A DNA stretch of 64,000 bases. It comes from Taklimakanibacter sp050251035. GTDB lineage: Bacteria > Pseudomonadota > Alphaproteobacteria > Rhizobiales > Aestuariivirgaceae. Where the stretch lies: contig JBFWNN010000026.1 in assembly GCA_050251035.1 (NCBI GenBank), positions 8,269 through 72,268 on the forward strand, given 5' to 3'. This document shows positions 1 through 8,800 of the stretch, piece by piece (the first letter of the stretch is position 1; each line of letters starts with the position of its first letter). The position numbers and the translations under genes are program-made. The notes under the pieces are model-generated. The model had not been told where the DNA came from. It did no database searches and worked only from the letters and a program-made list of their open reading frames with translations.

Positions 1-68
1 CGGCCTCACGTCGAATGTCACGACGCATATGGGGATGAGGCGAGGCAGGTGCAATGGCCGTACCCTCG

Positions 69-82
69 CCCGCTGAAGCGGG
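69..82 (-). terminator. small hairpin just past the argE stop
   Basis: A 5-bp stem (CCCGC / GCGGG) with a TGAA loop lies 15 bases beyond the argE stop codon. No T-run follows on the minus strand, so this is at best a weak or Rho-assisted 3' end. Nothing else can be supported in bases 1-97. Confidence 0.25.
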
Positions 83-97
83 GCAAGGACAACAGGC

Positions 98-1258
98 TCA
101 CCCCTCGCAGTGCCGGATGAGCCTTTTCATGAAGGTCTCGCATTTCTCCATCTCGGAGATGGCGATGAACTCGTCGGGCTTGTGCGCCTGCTCGATCGAG
201 CCCGGCCCGCAAATGATCGACGGGATGCCGATCTCCTGGAAGAGCCCGGCTTCGGTGCAATAGGACACGGCCTCGGTGCCGTTGGCCTCGGCCAGATGCA
301 GCGCCAGATGCTCGGCGGGCGAATCCTGCTCCGGCCTGAGGCCCGGCACCGCATTGGTGCGCTCGGTCCTGATGCCGGTGTCCGGGGCCACCGCCTGCAT
401 GGCGGGCTCGAGCGCGCGCGCGAAGCGGTTGAAGCGCTCCGGCACTTCCTCGGGATCGCTTCCCGGCAGGAGCCGCGTCTCCCACTTGAACGAACAGCGG
501 CGCGGGATGATGTTCTTGGCGGTGCCGCCTTCGATCAGCCCGACATGCACGGTCGTATAGGGTGGGGTGAAGCGGCCGGACGGATCGCCCCTGTCGCGCA
601 TCTCGGCGGCGAGACGGCCGATCTCGGTCAGGAGTTCGCCCGCCACCAGGATCGAATTGACGCCGAGATGCGTGTAGCTCGAATGCGCCTCATGCCCGAG
701 GATCTCGGTCGAGAAGGTGTGGGCGCCCTTGTGGGCATTCACCACCTTCATCAAGGTGGGCTCGCCGACAATCACCGCTCGGGGTCGGGGCAGGTGCTCC
801 CTCATATAGGCGACGAGCGGACGCACGCCGACGCAGCCCACTTCCTCGTCGCAGGACAATGCCAGATGGATCGGCGCCGTGAGCTTCGCTGCCTTGAACT
901 CCGGCACCAGCGCCAGAGCGGTGGCCAGGAAGCCCTTCATGTCGCAGGTGCCGCGGCCATAGAGCTTGTCATCCTTCTCGACGAGCGCGAAGGGGTCGCT
1001 CGACCAGTCCTGGCCGTCGACCGGCACGACGTCGGTATGGCCCGACAGCACGATGCCGCCGGCGATATCGGGACCGATCGTGGCATAGAGATTGGTTTTC
1101 TTGCCCGCTTCGTAATCGACGCGCAGGCTCTTGATGCCCCAGTCTTCGAGATAGGCCTCGACGAATTCGATGAGCGGGATGTTGCCGTCGCGGCTCGTGG
1201 TGTCGAAAGCGACAAGGCGGGCCAGCATGTCGCGCGGCGTGTAGCGTTCTGCAGTCAT
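98..1258 (-). CDS. argE: acetylornithine deacetylase (M20 family)
   Basis: Cytosolic zinc hydrolase that removes the acetyl group from N2-acetylornithine in arginine synthesis. The 386-residue protein has the whole M20 metal centre: His74 in LSGHTDVVPVDG, bridging Asp106 in RGTCDMKG, the catalytic and metal glutamates Glu138-Glu139 in SCDEEVG, and a C-terminal metal His near 359 in GPGSIEQAHKPDEF. The GPGSIEQAHKPDE ending is typical of ArgE rather than DapE or carboxypeptidase G. It starts 4 bases after the apaG stop, so the two are probably co-transcribed. Many rhizobia recycle acetyl groups with ArgJ, so a salvage role or another N-acyl amino acid substrate is possible. Confidence 0.9.
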   Translation of the reverse strand: MTAERYTPRDMLARLVAFDTTSRDGNIPLIEFVEAYLEDWGIKSLRVDYEAGKKTNLYATIGPDIAGGIVLSGHTDVVPVDGQDWSSDPFALVEKDDKLYGRGTCDMKGFLATALALVPEFKAAKLTAPIHLALSCDEEVGCVGVRPLVAYMREHLPRPRAVIVGEPTLMKVVNAHKGAHTFSTEILGHEAHSSYTHLGVNSILVAGELLTEIGRLAAEMRDRGDPSGRFTPPYTTVHVGLIEGGTAKNIIPRRCSFKWETRLLPGSDPEEVPERFNRFARALEPAMQAVAPDTGIRTERTNAVPGLRPEQDSPAEHLALHLAEANGTEAVSYCTEAGLFQEIGIPSIICGPGSIEQAHKPDEFIAISEMEKCETFMKRLIRHCEG

Positions 1259-1262
1259 GAGG

Positions 1263-1655
1263 TCAGTTGATCAACCGGTGGGATTGCGGGGAATCGAGCG
1301 AGAAGGCGGGAATGTCGACATCGAAGCGCTCACCGCCCGAGGTCTCCATCTGGTAGGTCCCGACCATGAAGCCGGACGGCGTCGAGAGCGGGACGCCGGA
1401 GGTATATTCGAAGCTTTCGCCCGGCGCCAGGGTGGGCTGCTCGCCCACCACCCCATCGCCCCGCACCTCCTGCAGCTTGCCACGGTCGTCGGTGATCCGC
1501 CAATGGCGCGAGCGCAGAGTGACGATCTCGACGCCCTTGTTGGCAATGGTGACCGTGTAGGCCCAGACGAAATGATCGTCGTCCGGGCGCGACTGGCTCT
1601 GCAGGTACTTCGGCCGCACGACGACATGGATATTGCGGGTCACGCTTTCATACAT
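1263..1655 (-). CDS. apaG: ApaG domain protein
   Basis: 130-residue single-domain protein of the ApaG (DUF525) family, with the usual fibronectin-III-like fold motifs: RNIHVVVRPKYL near the start, RHWRITDD in the middle, and the loop GVVGEQPTLAPGESFEYTSG followed by G-x-M-x-G-xY. The length equals the family norm of about 125-130. The biochemical role is unsettled; ApaG has been linked to Co2+/Mg2+ resistance and to nucleotide (Ap4A-type) metabolism. It is the first gene of a two-gene unit with argE and diverges from the dCTP deaminase gene, with about 85 bases between them for both promoters. Confidence 0.93.
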   Translation of the reverse strand: MYESVTRNIHVVVRPKYLQSQSRPDDDHFVWAYTVTIANKGVEIVTLRSRHWRITDDRGKLQEVRGDGVVGEQPTLAPGESFEYTSGVPLSTPSGFMVGTYQMETSGGERFDVDIPAFSLDSPQSHRLIN

Positions 1656-1740
1656 GACGCCAGTTTAGACGATGTCATGGGGTTTTCCACTGGCTCCAGA
1701 TAAAGCTTGCCTAAAGCCGCCAATGCTCCTCAATAACGCC

Positions 1741-2865
1741 ATGCCGCAACCGCAACGCAAGCCCACCAATGCGCAACTGCCCAGGGGGATCCTGCCCGCG
1801 CGGACGCTCGCCGACTTCTGCAACCGGGGCTTTATCGATCCCGGCCGGCCCCTGGCGGATGGCCAGATCCAGCCGGCGAGCCTCGATCTGAGGCTCGGCG
1901 AATGGGCCTATCGGGTCAGGGCCTCCTTCCTGCCCGGCCCCGGCGTCAACGTGGCGGCGCGGCTGGAAAAGCTGCAATTGCACAAATTCTCCCTCGCCCA
2001 GGGGGCGGTCTTCGAAGCGGGCTGCGTCTATATCGTGCCGCTCATCGAATCGCTCAAGCTGCCGGAAGGCATCTCGGCTGCCGCCAATCCCAAGAGCTCG
2101 ACCGGGCGGCTCGACATCTTCACCCGCGTCATCGCCGATGCGGCGCGCGAGTTCGACAAGATCCCGGCGGCCTATCAGGGCCCGCTCTATGCCGAGATCT
2201 CGCCGCGGAGCTTCTCCATCCTGGCGCGCACCGGCTCGAGGCTCTCGCAGATCCGCTTCCGCTCGGGCCCGCCGCTCGCCTCCGACGAGATCATCGCCAT
2301 GCTGCATGAGAGCGAGGCCCTGATCTCGAGCGCCAAGGCCAATATCGACAACGGCATCGCGCTTTCGGTCGACCTCTCCGGCCAGCCCGCGGGCCAGCCG
2401 GTCGGCTTCCGCGCCAAACGGCATTCGGGCCTCGTCGACGTCGACAAGGTGGGCGCGCTCGAGGTCGCCGATTATTGGGAGCCGATCTGGCAGAAGGGCT
2501 CTTTGATCCTCGATCCCGACCAGTTCTACATCCTCGCCTCCAAGGAAGCGGTCAGGGTGCCCCCGACGCATGCCGCCGAGATGGTGCCGTTCAATCCGCT
2601 GGTCGGCGAGTTCCGCGTCCATTATGCCGGCTTCTTCGATCCGGGTTTCGGCCACCAATCGGGCGGCGGCGAGGGTTCGCGCGCGGTGCTCGAGGTGCGC
2701 TCGCATGAGGTGCCCTTCATCCTGGAGGACGGCCAGATCATCGGAAGGCTCATCTACGAGCCGCTGACGGAAGCGCCCACCCAGGTCTATGGCCAGGGCA
2801 TCGGCTCCAACTACCAGCGCCAAGGCCTGAAGCTCTCCAAGCACTTCAAGCCGTTCGTGCCCTGA
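1741..2865 (+). CDS. 2'-deoxycytidine 5'-triphosphate deaminase, long form
   Basis: Predicted to deaminate dCTP to dUTP for dTTP synthesis. The protein is about 374 residues, roughly twice canonical Dcd, and matches the long alphaproteobacterial form with two dUTPase-fold halves. QPASLDLRLG at about 44-53 is the dCTP deaminase/dUTPase signature. NPKSSTGRLD near 117-125 is the Ser/Arg loop that binds phosphate, and YAEISPRSFSIL follows. A second set of dUTPase-like strands occupies the C-terminal half. I chose the ATG at 1741 because the conserved region begins shortly after it; an in-frame ATG at 1672 would add 23 unconserved residues. It is monocistronic and followed by tRNA-Gly. Confidence 0.85.
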   Translation: MPQPQRKPTNAQLPRGILPARTLADFCNRGFIDPGRPLADGQIQPASLDLRLGEWAYRVRASFLPGPGVNVAARLEKLQLHKFSLAQGAVFEAGCVYIVPLIESLKLPEGISAAANPKSSTGRLDIFTRVIADAAREFDKIPAAYQGPLYAEISPRSFSILARTGSRLSQIRFRSGPPLASDEIIAMLHESEALISSAKANIDNGIALSVDLSGQPAGQPVGFRAKRHSGLVDVDKVGALEVADYWEPIWQKGSLILDPDQFYILASKEAVRVPPTHAAEMVPFNPLVGEFRVHYAGFFDPGFGHQSGGGEGSRAVLEVRSHEVPFILEDGQIIGRLIYEPLTEAPTQVYGQGIGSNYQRQGLKLSKHFKPFVP

Positions 2866-2927
2866 GCGGCGGGATTCCGACGCCTCTGGACGCCGTCCGT
2901 TGAAATCGATATCCCTATGGCCGGCAA

Positions 2928-3002
2928 GCGGGCGTAGTTCAGTGGTAGAACGACAGCTTCCCAAGCTGTATGTCGAGGGTTCGATTCCCTTCGCCCGCTC
3001 CA
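2928..3002 (+). tRNA. tRNA-Gly (anticodon CCC)
   Basis: Complete cloverleaf with a perfect 7-bp acceptor stem GCGGGCG/CGCCCGC (2928-2934 with 2992-2998), discriminator T2999 and an encoded CCA (3000-3002). The anticodon stem ACAGC/GCTGT encloses the loop TTCCCAA, giving anticodon CCC, and the T loop is GGTTCGATTCC. It reads glycine GGG codons. Its 3' end faces the catabolic block that begins at 3052. No repeat of its 3' end and no integrase gene was seen in the window. Confidence 0.97.
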
Positions 3003-3051
3003 ATACTTTGCTTGTCCAGCCCGATGCCTCTGCCGCGCTGCCCGGCGCCTG

Positions 3052-3768
3052 TCACCGCCGGTTGGCGGTGCGCCAGGCCGCGTAATCGTCCTTGGCCTGC
3101 GGATCGGTGGCCGGATAAAGCCCCAGGATGGAGCGTCCTTTAGCGACCTCCTCGGTCACAAAATCCTCATAGGCGGTCATTTCGACCGCTTCCGCAGCGA
3201 TCTCGTCGGCGAGATGGGCCGGAATAACGGCCACGCCCTCCGCATCGCCGACGACGACATCGCCCGGAAACACCGGCGCATCGCCGCAGCCGATCGGCAC
3301 ATTGATATCGATTGCCTGATGCAGCGTCAGGTTCGTCGGCGATGACGGGCGCTGGTGATAGGCCGGAAAATCCAGACGCGCGATCTCGGGCGAATCGCGA
3401 AAGCCGCCGTCGGTCACGATGCCGGCGACGCCGCGATGCATCAGGCGCGTCACCAGGATGGAGCCGGCGGATGCGGCGCGCGCATCCTTGCGGCTGTCGA
3501 TCACCATCACGGCGCCGGGCGGGCACTCCTCGACCGCCTTGCGCTGCGGGTGTGCCCGATCCTGAAAGACAGTGAGCGGGTTGAGGTCTTCGCGCGCCGG
3601 CATGTAGCGCAGCGTATAGGCCTCGCCGATCATGTTTTTCCCACCGGCGCCGAGCCTGCTCACGCCCTGGATGAACTGGTTGCGGAAACCCCGCTTGTAT
3701 AAGGCGGTGCATAGCGTGGCGACGCTGACGAGCCCGAGCCTGTCGCGTGTCGAAGGGTTTAGCGGCAT
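3052..3768 (-). CDS. RraA-like aldolase/decarboxylase family protein
   Basis: 238-residue member of the RraA/MenG-like fold, whose enzymes include 4-hydroxy-4-methyl-2-oxoglutarate and 4-carboxy-4-hydroxy-2-oxoadipate aldolases. The family motif GGFRDSPEI (Arg124, Asp125) and the downstream PGDVVVGDAEGVAVIP (about 168-183) are intact; these residues bind the 2-oxo acid and metal in characterised aldolases. It is longer than E. coli RraA (about 160 residues), as is usual for aldolase-type members. It is the last gene of the unit that begins at 12117, 14 bases after the GntR gene. The context suggests cleavage or decarboxylation of a 2-oxo acid made by the upstream enzymes rather than RNase E regulation. 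Confidence 0.8.
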   Translation of the reverse strand: MPLNPSTRDRLGLVSVATLCTALYKRGFRNQFIQGVSRLGAGGKNMIGEAYTLRYMPAREDLNPLTVFQDRAHPQRKAVEECPPGAVMVIDSRKDARAASAGSILVTRLMHRGVAGIVTDGGFRDSPEIARLDFPAYHQRPSSPTNLTLHQAIDINVPIGCGDAPVFPGDVVVGDAEGVAVIPAHLADEIAAEAVEMTAYEDFVTEEVAKGRSILGLYPATDPQAKDDYAAWRTANRR

Positions 3769-3782
3769 TCGTTTTCTCCTGC

Positions 3783-4481
3783 TCAGCCTTGGCCGCTTCT
3801 CGTTTTCATGGCCTCGGTGATCTCTCTGACATTCCTTTCCAGGTGCTCGCGCATGGCCTTGCCGGCGGCGCTCGCATCGCGGGCGCGAATGGCCGCGAGG
3901 ATCCTGGCGTGATCCTCGATATCGTCCTGGCTGCGCAGATGCATCGTCGCCAGCTCGCGCACATCGCGCAGATTGCCGATGATGCTGTTGAGGCTGTAAG
4001 CCAGCACCGGATTGTGCGACGCCTCGGCTATCTTCAGGTGGAAGCGCACATTCTCGGAAAAATAGGCTTTGCCCGCGGCGATCCGCTTCTCGACGGCATG
4101 CGCCGCATCGGCGATCGCCTGCACGTCGTCATCGCCGGCGCGCTGCGCGGCGCGTTCGGCCGCGTCGGTCTCCAGCAGCAGGCGCACCTCGAATATGTCG
4201 ATCAGACCCCATTCGGTGATCGCCGCCTTGATGTCCTTCCCCGCAACGGAAGGCGACAGGACGACCGTGCCGCGCCCCGATTGCGATTCGACGACGCCGA
4301 TGATGGCCAGGCTGCGCAACGCTTCACGGATGCTCGATCGGCCGACACCCAGCAACGCAGCGAGACTATGCTCGGACGGAAGCCTTTCGCCGGGCTTCAC
4401 CTGCCCCGAGCTGATCAAGGACAGGATGCGCTCGGTGACGGTTTCGACTACAGATACGCGGTTGATGGGGTCGAGTTTCAT
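3783..4481 (-). CDS. GntR-family regulator, FadR (FCD) subfamily
   Basis: 232-residue regulator. The N-terminal winged helix-turn-helix (about 10-75) carries ISSGQVKPGERLPSEHSLAALLGVGRSSIREALRSL, and an all-helical FCD ligand domain with conserved metal-binding Asp/His positions fills the rest. Proteins of this class usually repress operons for sugar acids, carboxylic acids or amino acids and are released by the pathway substrate. The gene sits inside the unit it probably controls, between the SMP-30 and RraA-like genes. A FadR-type half-palindrome upstream of the unit (12132-12142) is a candidate operator. Confidence 0.9.
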   Translation of the reverse strand: MKLDPINRVSVVETVTERILSLISSGQVKPGERLPSEHSLAALLGVGRSSIREALRSLAIIGVVESQSGRGTVVLSPSVAGKDIKAAITEWGLIDIFEVRLLLETDAAERAAQRAGDDDVQAIADAAHAVEKRIAAGKAYFSENVRFHLKIAEASHNPVLAYSLNSIIGNLRDVRELATMHLRSQDDIEDHARILAAIRARDASAAGKAMREHLERNVREITEAMKTRSGQG

Positions 4482-4516
4482 GAAGATCCATCCAGTTTCC
4501 GGTCGCGAGGCGCCGA

Positions 4517-5404
4517 TTATCCGGCGAAGCGCGCCATGGGCAGGCCGCCGACACCCGGATGATAGGCGAAGAGCCCGCCGGCAAGGGGCTGATCGGCGAG
4601 TTCCTCGTCTGTCAGGTCCTCCGTCGCAGACGTGATGTAGAGCGTCCGCAAGTCAGCGCCACCAAAGGCGCAGCTCGTCACATGACGAACGGGAAGCATG
4701 ATCGTGCGGTCGATTGCACCGTCCGGCCGATAGCGCGTCACACGCCAGCCATCGAAATGCGCGCTCCACACGAAGCCCTCCGCATCGACGGTCAATCCGT
4801 CGGGACGGCCGACGCCTGCGGGCAGCGCGGCGAAAACGCGGCGATTGCCGAGCGCTCCGCTGGCCGGGTCGAAGTCGAAGGCGTCAATGCGGTATGTCGG
4901 CGTGTCGGTGTAGTACATGGTGCGGCCGTCCGGGCTCCAGCCTATGCCATTCGAGCCCCGCACGCCATCGAGCATCTTGTGCCAGGTTAGATCGGCATCG
5001 AGCCGGTAAAGGGCAGCCACCGGCTGACGCTTCTTTGGATCGGGAAGGTCGTGGAAGGTGCCGCACCAGAACCGTCCCTGCGGGTCGCACTTGCCGTCAT
5101 TGAACCGTGTGTCGGAACGATCCGCCTCGGGATCGCCTATGAGCTTCACCGTGGCGGAGCCGGGATCGAAGAAGGCGAAACCGCTGCGCAGGCCGGCGAC
5201 GATACCGCCATCCGCACGCAACGCCATGGCGCCGATGTCGGTGCCAACGGACCATTGCGTCACCGCGCCGTCCGCCTCGCTGCGGCGCAGAATGAGCCCT
5301 TGCGGTATGTCGACCCAATAGAGCGCCTGCTCCTTGCCGTCCCAGACGGGGCCCTCGCCGCATATGTTCTTGCCCTCGTGGATGCAGACCGGTCCGTTCT
5401 TCAT
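4517..5404 (-). CDS. SMP-30/gluconolactonase family lactonase
   Basis: 295-residue six-bladed beta-propeller of the SMP-30/gluconolactonase/LRE family, which hydrolyses sugar-acid or related lactones with a divalent metal. Recognisable motifs are GEGPVWDGKEQALYWVDI near the N-terminus (metal Glu in GEGP), RFNDGKCDPQGRFWCGT (Asn and Asp ligands), SNGIGWSPDGRTMYYTDT and PDGLTVDAEGFVWSAHF. The ATG at 5404 is chosen because AGGAGA lies just upstream and the conserved domain starts within a few residues; the frame stays open further upstream without conservation. It lies 19 bases after livF and 35 before the GntR gene, within the unit. It implies a lactone intermediate in the pathway. Confidence 0.88.
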   Translation of the reverse strand: MKNGPVCIHEGKNICGEGPVWDGKEQALYWVDIPQGLILRRSEADGAVTQWSVGTDIGAMALRADGGIVAGLRSGFAFFDPGSATVKLIGDPEADRSDTRFNDGKCDPQGRFWCGTFHDLPDPKKRQPVAALYRLDADLTWHKMLDGVRGSNGIGWSPDGRTMYYTDTPTYRIDAFDFDPASGALGNRRVFAALPAGVGRPDGLTVDAEGFVWSAHFDGWRVTRYRPDGAIDRTIMLPVRHVTSCAFGGADLRTLYITSATEDLTDEELADQPLAGGLFAYHPGVGGLPMARFAG

Positions 5405-5423
5405 GCTGTTCTCCTGCTCGTCT

Positions 5424-6158
5424 CTAGACTTCGGCGTGACCGCCGAGATAGCGCTCCTTGACTTCCGTATCGGTGAGAATGGCCTGGGCCGGCCCCTCCT
5501 TGAACAGTCGGCCGAGGTCGAAGACCAGCGCCCAATCGGAAATCTGCAAAGCGCGCGCGGCATTCTGCTCGACCATGAGCACCGTCACTCCCGAACGCTT
5601 GATCTCCACCAGCTGGGCGAAGACCTCATCGAAGAACTTGGGCGACAGGCCGAGTGTTGGCTCGTCGATGAGCAGCAGCCGCGGCTGCAGCACCAGGGCC
5701 ATGGCCATCTCCAGGATCTGCTGCTGTCCGCCGCTCAGATTGCCGGCCATGTCCTTCGCCTTCTGCCGCAGCATCGGGAATATGGACAGCACGCGCTCGA
5801 TCTCGCCCTCGATCCGCTTGCGCTCCAGCGTGAAGCAGGCGACCTTGAGATTCTCGACGACCGACATCATCGGGAAATTGCACCGCCCTTGCGCCACATA
5901 AGAGACGCCCCGGGCTATCCGCCTCGATACCGGGTCCGTCGTCATGTCCGTATCGGCGAGCAAGATCCGGCCGGAGCGCACATTGGCATAGCCGAAGACG
6001 GTGCGCAGGATCGTCGATTTTCCGGCACCGTTCGAACCGATGATGCTGGTGATCCAGCCGCTGCGTATGCGGAATGAGACGTCCCTCAAAATGTCGATTT
6101 CCGAGACATATCCGGCCGTGACGCCGTCGAAGGCGAGGAGGGCGTCGTCACTTGCCAA
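5424..6158 (-). CDS. livF: branched-chain-type amino acid ABC transporter, ATPase LivF
   Basis: 244-residue ABC ATPase of the LivF type, energising import at the cytoplasmic face. Walker A is GSNGAGKST, the signature is LSGGQQQILEMA, Walker B is LLLIDEPTLGL and the H-loop region is VLMVEQNAARAL. No ATG is available at the family's usual start. The reading begins with TTG at 6156-6158, which overlaps the end of livG by 11 bases, so translation is probably coupled. It is the last transporter gene of the unit. Confidence 0.9.
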   Translation of the reverse strand: MASDDALLAFDGVTAGYVSEIDILRDVSFRIRSGWITSIIGSNGAGKSTILRTVFGYANVRSGRILLADTDMTTDPVSRRIARGVSYVAQGRCNFPMMSVVENLKVACFTLERKRIEGEIERVLSIFPMLRQKAKDMAGNLSGGQQQILEMAMALVLQPRLLLIDEPTLGLSPKFFDEVFAQLVEIKRSGVTVLMVEQNAARALQISDWALVFDLGRLFKEGPAQAILTDTEVKERYLGGHAEV

Positions 6159-6927
6159 AATACGCCTCCATCACCCTTTCGTCCTGGCGCACGGTCCGGG
6201 GATCGCCTTCCAGCAGCTTGCGGCCCTGATCGAGAACGCAGATCGTATCGCAGATATCCATGACCAGGTTCATATTGTGCTCGACGAGCATGATCGTCTT
6301 GCCCATCGCTTTGAACTTCCGGATGTGGAGCTTCATCTGGTTGATCATGGACGGGTTGATCGCCGCCGCCGGCTCATCGAGCAGGATGAGCTTGGGGTCC
6401 GGCATCAGCACGGCGGCAAATTCGACGAGCTTGCGCTGACCGTAGGACAGTATACCCGCCTGGAGATCGCGCACATCGCTGAGGCCGAACTCGCCGAGAG
6501 CGAACTCGGCGCGTTCATGCGCCTCAGCCTCCTTCCGGCGCGCCTGCCGCGAGCGCATGATCCGCCCGACGAAGCTGCGCTCCTGGTGCTCCTGAAGCGC
6601 GATGAGCAGATTCTCGACCACGGTGAGACCCGGATAGATCTGAACCATCTGAAAGCTGCGGGTCAGGCCGCGCAGCGATATCTCATGCGGCCGTGCATTG
6701 GTGATGTCGCGGCCGTCGAACTCGACGCTGCCGCCATCGACGGGGTGTATACCCGTGATGCAGTTGAACAACGTCGACTTGCCGGAGCCGTTGGGGCCGA
6801 TCAGCCCCACGATCTCGTTCTCCCGCACCGATATGTCGACGTCATCGAGGGCGGCAACGCCGTAGAACTTCTTGCTCACGCCGCGCACGGAGAGGATCGT
6901 CCCGCTCAACTGAAGGCCCTCCGCCAC
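6148..6927 (-). CDS. livG: branched-chain-type amino acid ABC transporter, ATPase LivG
   Basis: 259-residue partner ATPase. Walker A GPNGSGKSTLF lies at about 44-54, the LivG-type signature is LSYGQRKLVEFA in place of LSGGQ, and Walker B is LILLDEPAAAI. The start is GTG at 6925-6927, inside the end of livM (overlap of 22 bases). This LivG-type signature and the length of about 255 residues separate it from LivF next door. Confidence 0.9.
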   Translation of the reverse strand: MAEGLQLSGTILSVRGVSKKFYGVAALDDVDISVRENEIVGLIGPNGSGKSTLFNCITGIHPVDGGSVEFDGRDITNARPHEISLRGLTRSFQMVQIYPGLTVVENLLIALQEHQERSFVGRIMRSRQARRKEAEAHERAEFALGEFGLSDVRDLQAGILSYGQRKLVEFAAVLMPDPKLILLDEPAAAINPSMINQMKLHIRKFKAMGKTIMLVEHNMNLVMDICDTICVLDQGRKLLEGDPRTVRQDERVMEAYFGK

Positions 6928-7874
6928 AGCTTGGCAATGTGCTGCTCGAGCCGCGCGACGGCGCCTTCCATGCCTTGCGGAAGATAGAGCGACACGAGAA
7001 GGAGCAATATGCCATAGAGGACAAGACGCGCCTCCTGCGTCACGCGCAGGACTTCCGGCAGCAGGGTGAACAATATGGCCGCAAGGATGACGCCGCGCAG
7101 CGAGCCGACGCCCCCCAGATAGACGATGATGAGGAGAGCGACCGTATAGGGATAGCCCATCTCAGTCGGACACACCAAGCTGCTGTAGGAGGCGTAGTAT
7201 CCGCCGGCTACGCTGACCAGCGCCGCGCTGATGCCGAAGGCGGCAAGCTTATAGAGCGTTGCATTGACGCCCTGGGAGCGGGCAAGGACGGTATTCTCCC
7301 TTATCGCACGGAAGGCGCGCCCGACGCGCGAGCTCGTGATGATCCACACGATTGCGGTAATGACGACGGCGAGGACCAGGACGCCGTAATAGGCATGGTC
7401 GACCTGCGCCGTCGAAAACGTTTTACCCAGAAACGAGAATTCGAGCGCCGGTACGCCCGCCGTGCACATCGGGCCGTTGGTGAGATCGATCCAATTGTTG
7501 GCCACCAGCTGCAGCACGATGCTGAAGCCCAGCGTGCCGATCGCGAAGGAGTGCTCGGACAGCCGAAAGCATGGGATGCCGATCAAAATTGCGCTTGCAA
7601 AGGCGATCAGCGCGGCAGCAAGGAAGGCCAGGGGAAACGGCACCTGATAGGACGTGACCAGGATGGCGACGGTATAGGCGCCGATGCCGTAGAAGGTCGG
7701 ATGGGCGAGCGACAGCGATCCTGTCTGGCCGACGACAAGATCGTAAGTAACGGCCATGACCACGAACAGCCCGGCGAAGATCGCCACCCGCAAAACATAC
7801 TGGTCTTGGGTCACGAGAGGCAGCGCTGCGGCGATCGCGACGGCCAGGACGGACTGAATGACGCGAGCGTTCAT
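6906..7874 (-). CDS. livM: branched-chain-type amino acid ABC transporter, permease LivM
   Basis: 322-residue inner-membrane permease with about nine to ten hydrophobic segments and the LivM-type core (QTGSLSLAHPTFYGIGAYT near the first third, then RVGRAFRAIRENTVLARSQGVN, the EAA-like loop that touches the ATPases). The ATG at 7874 is chosen because it overlaps the livH stop as ATGA and begins directly with the first hydrophobic helix; the frame is open much further upstream, but only as a shadow of livH. Confidence 0.9.
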   Translation of the reverse strand: MNARVIQSVLAVAIAAALPLVTQDQYVLRVAIFAGLFVVMAVTYDLVVGQTGSLSLAHPTFYGIGAYTVAILVTSYQVPFPLAFLAAALIAFASAILIGIPCFRLSEHSFAIGTLGFSIVLQLVANNWIDLTNGPMCTAGVPALEFSFLGKTFSTAQVDHAYYGVLVLAVVITAIVWIITSSRVGRAFRAIRENTVLARSQGVNATLYKLAAFGISAALVSVAGGYYASYSSLVCPTEMGYPYTVALLIIVYLGGVGSLRGVILAAILFTLLPEVLRVTQEARLVLYGILLLLVSLYLPQGMEGAVARLEQHIAKLWRRAFS

Positions 7875-8737
7875 ATGCCCACCTTGCGCCCGAAGATTCC
7901 GTGCGGCGAAACCAGGAGCACGATGATCATGGCGATAAAGGCGAAGGCATCGGTGAAGCTCGCGCCGAAATAGCCGATGCCGAAAGCTTCGGCTATCCCG
8001 AGAAGGAAGGCCGCGAGCACCGTTCCATTCACCCGGCCGAAGCCGCCGACGACCATCACAGCGAAACCTTTCATCGTCAGCGTCATCCCCATGGCCGGAA
8101 AGACGGTATAGACCGGCGTTATCAGAATGTTGCCCAACCCGATCAGCGCCGTTCCGAGGGCGAAGGTCGCGATGCCGATCGTCTTCGTCGCGATGCCGGC
8201 GGTGCGGGCGGCCTCGCGATTCTGCGACACCGCGCGCATCGCCATTCCGAGGCGGGTGTATTTCAGGAAGTAGTGCAAGCCGACGAAGACGACCGGCAGG
8301 ATTACCAGAATGGCGACGCGCTGCTCCGAGAGCCTCACGCCGAACAGGGTTACCGAGGTCTGGCTCCACGGCGTCGGCGCGCTCTGCGGTACGTTGCCCA
8401 GAACCCAGATCACACCGTTGTTGATGATCGTCGCCGCCGCCAGCGTGGCGATGAGCTGGATATGCCAGGACTTGTCGAGCACCGGCCGGATGATGACGAG
8501 GAAGAACACGACGCCAAGCAGCGCCATGAGCGGGATCGTCAGAACGCCGGCCATCACGTAGGGCAGCGAGGCCTGCACATAGAGAAACCAGAACAGATAA
8601 GACCCGAGCATGAACAGATCGCCATGGGAGAAGTTGACGACCCTGAGCACGCCGACGGACAATGCCAGTCCGGCGGCAACTATGGCATAGATCGCGCCGA
8701 TGGATATGCCGTTCACGAGCTGAGCGAGAAGCATCAT
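7871..8737 (-). CDS. livH: branched-chain-type amino acid ABC transporter, permease LivH
   Basis: 288-residue permease with about eight membrane segments, beginning LLAQLVNGISIGAIYAIVAAGL as in LivH. The loop RLGMAMRAVSQNREAARTAGI is the ATPase-contact motif. Of several in-frame starts (GTG at 8755, ATG at 8737 and 8734), the ATG pair has GGAG at a suitable distance, so 8737 is preferred. The stop overlaps the livM start by 4 bases. It lies 63 bases downstream of the solute-binding gene. Confidence 0.9.
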   Translation of the reverse strand: MMLLAQLVNGISIGAIYAIVAAGLALSVGVLRVVNFSHGDLFMLGSYLFWFLYVQASLPYVMAGVLTIPLMALLGVVFFLVIIRPVLDKSWHIQLIATLAAATIINNGVIWVLGNVPQSAPTPWSQTSVTLFGVRLSEQRVAILVILPVVFVGLHYFLKYTRLGMAMRAVSQNREAARTAGIATKTIGIATFALGTALIGLGNILITPVYTVFPAMGMTLTMKGFAVMVVGGFGRVNGTVLAAFLLGIAEAFGIGYFGASFTDAFAFIAMIIVLLVSPHGIFGRKVGI

Positions 8738-8800
8738 CGCCGGTTCACTCCGCACGCAGCCGCGGCTTATCGATATTCATCGGCACGACCCTTTCCGGCA